Assembly: GCA_017551865.1 (NCBI GenBank)
Contig: JAFZKB010000003.1
Span: 24,797 to 88,796 of the forward strand
Length of the DNA: 64,000 bases
DNA from: Clostridiales bacterium
GTDB lineage: Bacteria; Bacillota; Clostridia; Saccharofermentanales; Saccharofermentanaceae
Reading direction: 5' to 3'
Shown: positions 50,635 through 58,261 of the stretch, in pieces
Layout: every line of letters starts with the position of its first letter
Position numbering within the stretch: the stretch's first letter is position 1
Notes under the pieces: generated by a model
The model's database searches: none
Told to the model about the DNA's origin: nothing
The model's input: the letters and a program-made list of their open reading frames with translations, nothing else
Position numbers and translations under genes: made by a program

Positions 50635-51213
50635 ATGGAAAATAAAAGCACAGCGGAACGCAGTAACAGAAGGAAAACTCTGGATCTTACCTATATCGCC
50701 ATCGGCGCGGCCCTGATATCGGTCTGCTCATGGATCAGTATCCCGGGCGCCGTTCCTTTTACACTTCAGACATTTGCGGTCTTTTCGGTCCTGCTTCTTC
50801 TCGGCGGGAAGAGAGGCACGCTCTCGATTTTGACCTATATTCTCCTCGGAGCCATCGGACTTCCGGTATTTTCGAATTTTACGGGCGGGGCAGGAGTCCT
50901 TCTCGGCAACACCGGCGGTTATATCCTGGGATTTATCTTCATGGGGCTGATCTTCCTTCTTTTCGAAAAGATCAGTTCGTCGGATCTTTTCGTAAGGAAA
51001 ATGATCCTGTCGATCGTATCTCTTCTTCTGGGTCTTTTCGTCTGCTATTCTTTCGGGACCGCATGGTTCATGTATGTATATATGAAAAACACCGGGACAG
51101 TCGGCCTTTCGGCGGTCCTGTCCTGGTGTGTATTTCCGTTTATCCTGCCGGATCTTATAAAACTCTTTCTGGCGGTGATCCTTTCAAATAGAGTGCGTCC
51201 GGTACTTAAGTGA
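50635..51213 (+). CDS. bioY: Biotin ECF transporter S component BioY
   Basis: A 192-residue membrane protein with six membrane segments. The hallmark region SWISIPGAVPFTLQTFAVFSVLLLLGGKRGTLSILTYILLGAIGLPVFSNFTGGAGVLLGNTGGYILGFI is intact and matches BioY (substrate-binding PFTLQT and GG..GYI segments, given here in part). The start at 50635 follows AAGAAGGTG; a frame extends upstream to 50575 but crosses the promoter. The 3' end overlaps the convergent ECF gene by 8 bases. Energising subunits (EcfAAT) are not in the window, so it presumably shares the general module. Confidence 0.93.
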   Translation: MENKSTAERSNRRKTLDLTYIAIGAALISVCSWISIPGAVPFTLQTFAVFSVLLLLGGKRGTLSILTYILLGAIGLPVFSNFTGGAGVLLGNTGGYILGFIFMGLIFLLFEKISSSDLFVRKMILSIVSLLLGLFVCYSFGTAWFMYVYMKNTGTVGLSAVLSWCVFPFILPDLIKLFLAVILSNRVRPVLK

Positions 51214-51766
51214 GGTCCTCTTTTTTCTCTTCTTTTGTGGCGGCGTGATTTCTCTCCACGAGATTTGTGAAGAGCTTTCGGATCCCGAAAGTCCAGCACA
51301 GTACCATGCCGAGCACGGCGCCGAGGACGCCCTGGGCAATCTCGTAGGGAAGCTTCATCATGGCGTATTCGAAAGTGCTGTAGACGAAGATCTTGCCGAG
51401 TGTATAGCCGGTGACCATGATGACGGCTCCGACGGAAACACCGATACCGGAAGCGATCTTCGGGTGTGATTTAAATGTCTTATGAGAGATCAGGGAGATC
51501 ACGACGGACTGAAGTCCGTGAGTCACAAGAGATACGAACATCGGGAGCGGGTAGAAGATCATGTCTCCGAAGAAAGATCCCAGACCGCCGACGACGAATG
51601 CCTCATACGGATTTAAAAGGATCGCGGCCAGACAGATGGCGACATCACAGAGATAAAGATGTCCGCCCGGGACCGGGATGCCCTGGGAGGCCAGTGCGAT
51701 GGTCATCGCCATAAAAAGTGCGGTGATCGTGATGCGGATTGTTGCGTTATACCTTCCCTTGTTCAT
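51206..51766 (-). CDS. ECF transporter S component (DUF1393/COG4720-like), possibly vitamin B6
   Basis: A 186-residue membrane protein with about five or six segments: TITALFMAMTIALASQGIPVPGGHLYLCDVAICLAAIL (given in part), NPYEAFVVGGLGSFFGDMIFYPLPMFVSLVTHGLQ, and GYTLGKIFVYSTFEYAMMKLPYEIAQGVLGAVLGMVLC. The 'VGG.GSFFGD...YP..M..L..HGLQ' pattern is that of the COG4720 ECF substrate-binding subunits. Members of this group have been linked to pyridoxine or riboflavin. The divergently transcribed gene encodes a MocR-type (PLP-sensing) regulator, which favours a vitamin B6 compound. That assignment is inference. Confidence 0.8.
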   Translation of the reverse strand: MNKGRYNATIRITITALFMAMTIALASQGIPVPGGHLYLCDVAICLAAILLNPYEAFVVGGLGSFFGDMIFYPLPMFVSLVTHGLQSVVISLISHKTFKSHPKIASGIGVSVGAVIMVTGYTLGKIFVYSTFEYAMMKLPYEIAQGVLGAVLGMVLCWTFGIRKLFTNLVERNHAATKEEKKEDLT

Positions 51767-51859
51767 GTGAAAAAGTCTCCTTTACTTGCTTTCTGGAAAA
51801 GAGTATCATGAGTCTGAACATATAGAAATGACCAAAATGGGAGAAAATAATATAACCAG

Positions 51860-52936
51860 ATGAACTATAAAACAGATAAGAATTCTTCCGAACCACAATA
51901 TCTGCAGCTGTATCATTACTTCGTAAAAGATATCACCGAGGGCATCTATCCTTATGGAACCAGGCTCCCGAGCAAGCGCGTGATCGCCGATGAGACCGGC
52001 GTCAGCGTCATTACCGTCGAGCACACTCTGACGCTTCTTTCCGATGAAGGCTATGTCGAAAGCCGCCAGAGGAGCGGGGTCTTCGTGACCTATCGGGGCG
52101 AGGATTTCCTCGGAGATACGGCCAAGGTCCTTCCGGTCGCTCTCGAAAAGGATGAGCCGTCTTTAGACTTCGGCGAGTTTCCGTTCTCGGTGCTGTCGAA
52201 GACGATGCGAAAAGTCCTCCTCGACCACGGCGAGAATATCCTGATCAAGTCCCCGAACCACGGCTGTGCGGAGCTTCGAAACGAGATCTGCCTTTATCTT
52301 AGAAGAAGCCGAGGCATCAGTATCGAGCCGTCCCAGGTCATCGTGGGCTCCGGCTCCGAGTATCTTTACGGCCTCATCGCCCAGCTTCTGGGCTCGGTGA
52401 AACTGTTCGCCATCGAGGATCCCTCGTATAAAAAGATCCGCGCCGTCTATGAAGCGATGGGCATTACCTGCGATCCTCTGCCGATGATGGCTGACGGCAT
52501 CTCTTCGGAGGCGCTCAAAAAGACGAATGCGAAAGTCCTTCATGTCACGCCTTTCCACAGCTTTCCGTCGGGCGTGACGGCGGGCATCAGTAAAAAACTC
52601 GAGTATCTCCGCTGGGCGAAGAAGAGAAACGGGATCCTGATAGAGGATAACTACGACTCGGAACTGACGATCTCGAAGAAGGCCGAGGATCCGCTCTTTT
52701 CGATGGACCCGGAAGTGGATGTGATCTACCTTAATACCTTTTCACGAACGCTCGCGCCTTCGATGCGTATCGGCTACATGATCCTGCCGAAGTCTCTGGT
52801 AAAGCCGTTTGAGGAGAAGTTGGGCTTTTATTCCTGCACGGTCCCGATCTTCGAGCAGTATGTCCTTTCTGAGCTCCTTCGAAGCGGTGATTTCGAGCGG
52901 CACATCAACCGCGTGCGCCGAAGAAGGAGAAAATAG
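51860..52936 (+). CDS. MocR/GntR-type aminotransferase-like regulator, C-terminally truncated, Lys replaced by Arg
   Basis: A 358-residue protein with a GntR winged helix (residues 13-80: PQYLQLYHYFVKDITEGIYPYGTRLPSKRVIADETGVSVITVEHTLTLLSDEGYVESR, given in part) fused to an aminotransferase fold. PLP-site elements are visible (GSGSEYLYGLIAQLL, FHSFPSGVT, IEDNYDSEL), but the Schiff-base Lys position in the usual 'TFSK.L.P..R.GY' reads TFSRTLAPSMRIGY, with Arg296. It stops at HINRVRRRRRK, about 100-120 residues short of normal MocR (around 460-480), so the C-terminal small domain is missing. It could be a decayed gene or a PLP-independent repressor. It faces the ECF S component across 93 bases, presumably its target. 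Confidence 0.75.
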   Translation: MNYKTDKNSSEPQYLQLYHYFVKDITEGIYPYGTRLPSKRVIADETGVSVITVEHTLTLLSDEGYVESRQRSGVFVTYRGEDFLGDTAKVLPVALEKDEPSLDFGEFPFSVLSKTMRKVLLDHGENILIKSPNHGCAELRNEICLYLRRSRGISIEPSQVIVGSGSEYLYGLIAQLLGSVKLFAIEDPSYKKIRAVYEAMGITCDPLPMMADGISSEALKKTNAKVLHVTPFHSFPSGVTAGISKKLEYLRWAKKRNGILIEDNYDSELTISKKAEDPLFSMDPEVDVIYLNTFSRTLAPSMRIGYMILPKSLVKPFEEKLGFYSCTVPIFEQYVLSELLRSGDFERHINRVRRRRRK

Positions 52937-53119
52937 GGAAAAGCTGGAAATCGTTAGTTTCTGCTTACTTATATTGCCTGCAAAATATGGAAAGAACGGA
53001 TCTTTTCTGTTAGAATATCAGATGTGTTCCGGAAGAAGCCTTCAGGTGGCGTTTCGGGACTGGGGGTTAGAAAGTAGAAAAAGCTGCAGAAGGCAGGCCT
53101 GCATCTTTTAGTAGAGGGT

Positions 53120-55789
53120 ATGAAGAGTTTCCGTGTCAAAATGACGGTGATGATCGTGCTGGTCGTGCTTATAAGTTCCGGCCTTCTATCCGTGATCAGT
53201 TACCGGCGCGCCAAGAACAGCGTAGTTTCCCAGTCTGAAGAGAATTACCGTGTGGCGGCAGATAAGTACGCCCAGGAACTGACCGCATGGATCAACACCA
53301 ATGCCACCATGATTGATACGATGGCGGCAGATATCCGGATCAGCGGGATATTTAATGAGGAAAGAGACGCATTCCATTCTTATCTAAAAGAATCGTTCGA
53401 CAGTCTGAATGCCGACGGCAATATCTACGATTTTTATTTCACGTTCCCGGATAATACGATGGCCTGTGCCTCGGATTTCGTCGCCGACGGTTCGGTGGAC
53501 TATGTCCATGACCGTGTGTGGTATACGACGGCCGCCGAGACAAAGGCACTATACTATTCGAGTCCGTATCTGGATTCGGATACGAAAAAGCCGATCATCA
53601 CGATCTCGAAGGCGGTGTATAAAGACGGCGCTCTGGAGGGCGTGCTGGCGGCGGATATTTTCGTCGATACGCTTGTACAGATCATCAACAGCGCGGAGGT
53701 GGCTTCGGACAGCTATGCTTTCCTGATTGACCGGGACATGGGTGTGATCGCCCACCCGGATCCGGTCTATGCTTTCGACAGCGATCCCAAAGGCCTTATG
53801 TCGGTCCCGAATGCGCCTTATGGTGAAGTCATAGATGCCATCGTTTCGGGAAACGAAGAGACTATATATGTAAAGGACTATGACGGCATCACCCGGGGTT
53901 TCGCCATTTCGAAAATGCCCAACACCGGATGGTATGTCGGCATCGCGACGAGCCGTTCCGAGATGCTTCAGGGCTTAAGCGGACTTGTGCGGGGATTTTT
54001 GATCGCCATGGGTGTTGCGGTCATTATCGGCGGGATCTTCGCCGTATTCCTTGCGCATGTGCTCGATAAGCTTCGGACCCAGCAGCAGGAATATGAAGAG
54101 CAGGTATTAAAACTCGAAAAGCAGGCGGCCGACGAAGCGAGCAATGCCAAGAGCCGGTTCCTGGCCGACATGTCCCATGAGATACGGACACCGATCAACG
54201 CGATCCTCGGCATGAACGAGATGATCAGCCGTGAGACCGACAGCCGGGAGATCATGGGCTATTCGAGGAATATCCGCCAGTCCGGACAGAATCTTCTTCA
54301 GCTTGTCAACAGTATCCTTGACTTTTCGAAGATCGAAAACGGGAAGATGGAGATCGTCCCGGGAAGATATATCGTACAGTCCCAGATCGTGTACATCATG
54401 AACGCCATTGCCGAGAGAGCAAAGAGCAAGTCCCTGAAACTGAATATCGATATCGATCCTGAGCTTCCTTCGGAGCTCTACGGCGACAATATGCGTATCA
54501 ATGAGATCATGATGAACCTACTGACTAATGCCGTGAAATATACGGAAAAAGGCAGTGTCACGCTGGTCGTTAAAGCGAAGGAACGAAGGGACGACCCGGA
54601 TAAGTCCGTCCTTATGCATGTTGAAGTCAAGGATACCGGCATCGGTATCAGAAAAGAAGATATGAAAAAGCTCTTCGAATCCTACGAGAGGCTCGATGTC
54701 GAAAGAAACAGAAATATCGAGGGAACGGGTCTCGGCATCTCTGTTACGACCAAGCTCCTTTCACTTATGGACAGCGAGCTTAAGGTGGAGAGTACCTATG
54801 GCGAAGGTTCGACATTCTGGTTCGACGTATGGCAGGGGATCGAAAACGAAGAACCTCTCGGAGACTGGAAGATGGCCATTGCCGAGGAGCAGGCCGATGC
54901 AGAGTATAAGGAGTCTTTCCAGGCGCCCTCCGCGCATATCCTGGTCGTCGATGATACGAAGATGAATATCCTCGTGACCGTGAATTACCTGAAGAAAACG
55001 AAGGTGCGGATCAGCACCGCGAAGAGCGGAGATGAGGCCGTACGCCTGGCTTCTGACACGGCATTTGATCTGATCCTCATGGATCAGAGGATGCCCGGCA
55101 TGGATGGCACAGAGACCATGAGTAAAATTCGGGATCTGAGCAATAAATTGAATGAGGAGACTCCCTTTATCTGCCTGACGGCGGATGTGATCCAGGGAGC
55201 ACGGGAAAGATATCTGGCCGAGGGTTACGACGATTACCTCACCAAACCTGTTGACGCCGGAGAACTGGAACGGCTTCTTCTCAAGTATCTTCCGAAGGAA
55301 AAGATCATTCTTTCGGAAGAATCGGAGGAAGAGAATATGTCGAAAGAAGGGGAAAATGCAGCCCTCTTCGCTGCGCTTGCCAAAGCAGGCGTGGATACGA
55401 AGACGGGTATGTTTTTCTGCCAGAACGATGAGGAGATGTACAAGGCGATCCTTTCTGAGTACTGTGCCGAGCAGAAGATCAAGTCACAGCATCTTTCAGA
55501 CTGCTTTGAGCGGTCTGACTGGAAAAATTACGAGATCCACGTTCATTCTTTAAAGAGCACCAGCAAGACGATCGGTGCGAAAAGACTGTCTGAACTGGCC
55601 GCTGATCTGGAAGAGGCAGCCGGCCGGGGGGATGAGCTCACCATCCGGGACGGGCACGCGAAAGTGATGCAGCTTTATAAGGAGATCGTATCGGTGATCG
55701 AAGAAGATCTCGGGGTCGTGGAATCAAGCATCGTGGATGAGGAGGAGATCTTTGAATTCCTCCCGGAAGGACCCGATGAAGTGTTATAA
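53120..55789 (+). CDS. Hybrid histidine kinase: Cache sensor, HisKA, HATPase, REC, HPt
   Basis: An 889-residue membrane kinase. One segment (MIVLVVLISSGLLSVIS) precedes an external double-Cache-like sensor (about 30-285; VHDRVWYTTAAETKALYYSSPYLDSDTKKPIITISKAV, given in part) and a second segment (IAMGVAVIIGGIFAVFLAHVL). A short coiled coil follows, then HisKA with His353 in MSHEIRTP, HATPase (N box NLLTNAVKYTEKG, G boxes DTGIGI and GTGLGI), REC (about 600-720) with phosphorylation Asp655 in LMDQRMPGMDG, and a C-terminal HPt with His809 in HSLKST. It ends in the acidic DEEEIFEFLP. All phosphorelay residues are present. GAGGG is six bases before the ATG. It is first of four signalling genes. 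Confidence 0.92.
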   Translation: MKSFRVKMTVMIVLVVLISSGLLSVISYRRAKNSVVSQSEENYRVAADKYAQELTAWINTNATMIDTMAADIRISGIFNEERDAFHSYLKESFDSLNADGNIYDFYFTFPDNTMACASDFVADGSVDYVHDRVWYTTAAETKALYYSSPYLDSDTKKPIITISKAVYKDGALEGVLAADIFVDTLVQIINSAEVASDSYAFLIDRDMGVIAHPDPVYAFDSDPKGLMSVPNAPYGEVIDAIVSGNEETIYVKDYDGITRGFAISKMPNTGWYVGIATSRSEMLQGLSGLVRGFLIAMGVAVIIGGIFAVFLAHVLDKLRTQQQEYEEQVLKLEKQAADEASNAKSRFLADMSHEIRTPINAILGMNEMISRETDSREIMGYSRNIRQSGQNLLQLVNSILDFSKIENGKMEIVPGRYIVQSQIVYIMNAIAERAKSKSLKLNIDIDPELPSELYGDNMRINEIMMNLLTNAVKYTEKGSVTLVVKAKERRDDPDKSVLMHVEVKDTGIGIRKEDMKKLFESYERLDVERNRNIEGTGLGISVTTKLLSLMDSELKVESTYGEGSTFWFDVWQGIENEEPLGDWKMAIAEEQADAEYKESFQAPSAHILVVDDTKMNILVTVNYLKKTKVRISTAKSGDEAVRLASDTAFDLILMDQRMPGMDGTETMSKIRDLSNKLNEETPFICLTADVIQGARERYLAEGYDDYLTKPVDAGELERLLLKYLPKEKIILSEESEEENMSKEGENAALFAALAKAGVDTKTGMFFCQNDEEMYKAILSEYCAEQKIKSQHLSDCFERSDWKNYEIHVHSLKSTSKTIGAKRLSELAADLEEAAGRGDELTIRDGHAKVMQLYKEIVSVIEEDLGVVESSIVDEEEIFEFLPEGPDEVL

Positions 55790-55873
55790 TCGATGGTAGG
55801 TCGTGGAAGGCAATAGAAGGTATTAGAAGTTAATAAGCAAAAAGAACTTTAAGTCACCTGGGGGGAGGTACTT

Positions 55874-58261
55874 ATGGCGAAGTGGATAATGGTCGTAGAT
55901 GATGATACCGCCAATCTGAAAATGGCGGGACACATCTTGAGCCGTAACAATATGCGTGTTACCGCACTGAAGTCGGGACAGGCACTTCTGGATTATATTC
56001 CGGACAAGGGTTTTCCGGATCTTATCCTTTTAGATATCAAGATGCCCGAGATGGACGGGTTTGAAACTTTAAAACAGCTCCGATCCTATGAAGAATCCGT
56101 AAATGCGGAGAAGACGCCGGTCATTTTTCTGACGGCCGATGAAGATACCCATACCGAGACCCGCGGATTTGAGATGGGTGTCTCGGACTTTGTCCGAAAG
56201 CCCTTTAATCCGGATGTGCTTATGCGCCGTATCGATAACGTTATGTCGAGCCGTTCGGAGATGCAGAGTTTAAAAAGCGAAGCCTCGATCGACAAGCTTA
56301 CGGGCTTTTTGAACAAGGGTGCCAGTGAAGCGGCACTATCGAAGGTATGTGCCAACACCACCGGATGCCTGATGATGATCGACCTCGACTCTTTTAAACC
56401 CGTAAACGATATCTACGGCCACGACATGGGCGACAAGGTCCTTCTGGGATTTGCCCAGATCGTGAAAAGTTCTGTTCCGGAAGGAAGTACCTGCGGACGA
56501 TTAGGCGGTGACGAATTCGTGGCCTTTGCCAAGGGTGTCGTGACCGATGAGGTGGTCGCCGAGATCACCGGAAAACTCAACGACAAGGTCGTCGCGATGG
56601 CCAAAGACCTGATGGGCGAGGATATAGATATTCCGCTCGGTGCTTCGGTCGGCGCCATCTACGTTCCCCGTCACGGCAACGATTACAATACCCTGATCAA
56701 ACTCGCCGACAAATCTCTTTATAACGTAAAGAAGAATGGCAAACACGGCTACAGCCTTTACAGCGCGGAGTCCTTTGATGACGATGAAGACGATGTCACG
56801 GTTCCTGATATCCGTTCGATCTCCGGCATCCTTGGCGAAAGAACGATCCCGGATGTGGCTCTTCAGCTCGATAAGGATTCTTTTGCACCGGTATATAGAT
56901 ATGTCATACGTTATATGACCAGAAACCGCATCAGCGCCTGTAAGGTGCTATTCTCGCTTTCTCCGGCGGAAGGAGTTGACGGTCAGGAATATATCGATCT
57001 TTTAGATGAGTTCGGTAACCATATCCGCCAGTCGCTCCGAAAGACCGACATCCTGATGAGATATAGAAAGAACCAGTATTTCGTATTCCTGACGGATATC
57101 CGCGAAGACTCCACGAATAAGGTCATCGACCACATCACGGATACCTGGGTCAGCCAGAAGGGCAGTAAACTCATCATCACCAAAGAGAGCGAATTCCTGG
57201 GTAATGATTACGAGAAGAATTTTAATAAGAAGAAATCCAGAAGTGTCCTCATCGTCGATGACGATAACATGAATCTGCAGGTCGCGGGCAAGATCTTAAG
57301 CTCCGACGGGATCCGTGTTACGGCGCTCCGTTCGGGAAAAGCACTGCTCGAATATATTGAAGGGACGAACCATCACCAGTATCCGGATCTTATCCTTCTT
57401 GATGTGAAGATGCCGGAGATGGATGGGTTTGAGGCGCTTCGAAGACTGCGCCTGATCTCTTCGGCTGCGGCGAAGATCCCGGTTGTATTCTTAACGGCGG
57501 ATGAGAGTTCGGGGACAGAGAGCAAAGGACTATCACTCGGCGCGATGGACTTCATCCGGAAGCCGTTCGTGCCGGAGGTGTTATCTCTTCGCGTCCAGCA
57601 CATTATCGAGCTCGTGACCCTTCAGAACCAGCTGAGTTATGAAGTGAAGATGAAGACGCAGGAGAACCGTATGCTCCTGATCCACGTCGTCGAGTCCCTG
57701 GCGGCCGCGATCGATACAAAGGACATCTATACGAGAGGTCATTCGGGACGTGTGGCGGAGTATGCAAGAAGGATCGCCAAGCGTGCCGGGTATTCCGAGT
57801 TCCGTCAGGAAGAGGTCTATATGATGGGCCTTCTACACGATGTCGGCAAGATCGGTGTTCCCAACAGCATCATCAATAAGCCGGCATCACTGACCGATGA
57901 GGAATTCGCAGTGATCAAGAAGCACCCGGGTATGGGGGCGCAGATCCTCGAGAATATCAAGGAAGATCCGGAACTGACCATCGCGGCTAAGTTCCATCAC
58001 GAAAGATTCGACGGCAAAGGGTATCCGGACGGTCTTTCAGGCTTCGACATTCCGGAAGTCGCCAGGATCATCGCCGTGGCGGATGCCTTCGATGCGATGT
58101 CGAGCGACAGAAGCTACCGCGGAAAGCTCAGTGAGGAGAAGATCATCGAGCAGCTGAACGGAGGTAAGGGAACCCAGTTCGATCCGAAATTTGCAGATAT
58201 CATGATCTCCATCATGAAAGAAGATACAGACTTGCAGAAGAAGGAGAGAGAAGATGAATAA
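55874..58261 (+). CDS. REC-GGDEF-(degenerate GGDEF)-REC-HD-GYP c-di-GMP protein
   Basis: A 795-residue cytoplasmic protein. REC1 (1-125) has Asp54 in LLDIKMPEMDG. The GGDEF cyclase domain (about 135-300) has an intact GGDEF at 211-215 but no RxxD inhibitory site. Residues about 325-440 look like a second, degenerate GGDEF: TDILMRYRKNQYFVFLTDI sits where 'D.l.RyGGDEFv.ll' would be. REC2 (about 455-580) has Asp510, and HD-GYP (about 605-790) has His655-Asp656 (LLHDVGKIG) and HHERFDGKGYPDG, all catalytic residues in place. The protein can thus make and degrade c-di-GMP, with each activity next to its own receiver. GGGGGGAGG precedes the ATG; the stop overlaps the next gene by 8 bases. Confidence 0.92.
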   Translation: MAKWIMVVDDDTANLKMAGHILSRNNMRVTALKSGQALLDYIPDKGFPDLILLDIKMPEMDGFETLKQLRSYEESVNAEKTPVIFLTADEDTHTETRGFEMGVSDFVRKPFNPDVLMRRIDNVMSSRSEMQSLKSEASIDKLTGFLNKGASEAALSKVCANTTGCLMMIDLDSFKPVNDIYGHDMGDKVLLGFAQIVKSSVPEGSTCGRLGGDEFVAFAKGVVTDEVVAEITGKLNDKVVAMAKDLMGEDIDIPLGASVGAIYVPRHGNDYNTLIKLADKSLYNVKKNGKHGYSLYSAESFDDDEDDVTVPDIRSISGILGERTIPDVALQLDKDSFAPVYRYVIRYMTRNRISACKVLFSLSPAEGVDGQEYIDLLDEFGNHIRQSLRKTDILMRYRKNQYFVFLTDIREDSTNKVIDHITDTWVSQKGSKLIITKESEFLGNDYEKNFNKKKSRSVLIVDDDNMNLQVAGKILSSDGIRVTALRSGKALLEYIEGTNHHQYPDLILLDVKMPEMDGFEALRRLRLISSAAAKIPVVFLTADESSGTESKGLSLGAMDFIRKPFVPEVLSLRVQHIIELVTLQNQLSYEVKMKTQENRMLLIHVVESLAAAIDTKDIYTRGHSGRVAEYARRIAKRAGYSEFRQEEVYMMGLLHDVGKIGVPNSIINKPASLTDEEFAVIKKHPGMGAQILENIKEDPELTIAAKFHHERFDGKGYPDGLSGFDIPEVARIIAVADAFDAMSSDRSYRGKLSEEKIIEQLNGGKGTQFDPKFADIMISIMKEDTDLQKKEREDE

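Noticed and set aside
52937..53119. c-di-GMP riboswitch before the Cache kinase gene
   Set aside because: Expected because of the c-di-GMP gene in the operon, but the conserved GEMM core and tetraloop receptor sequences are absent; only a GCAGGCCTGC palindrome is present.
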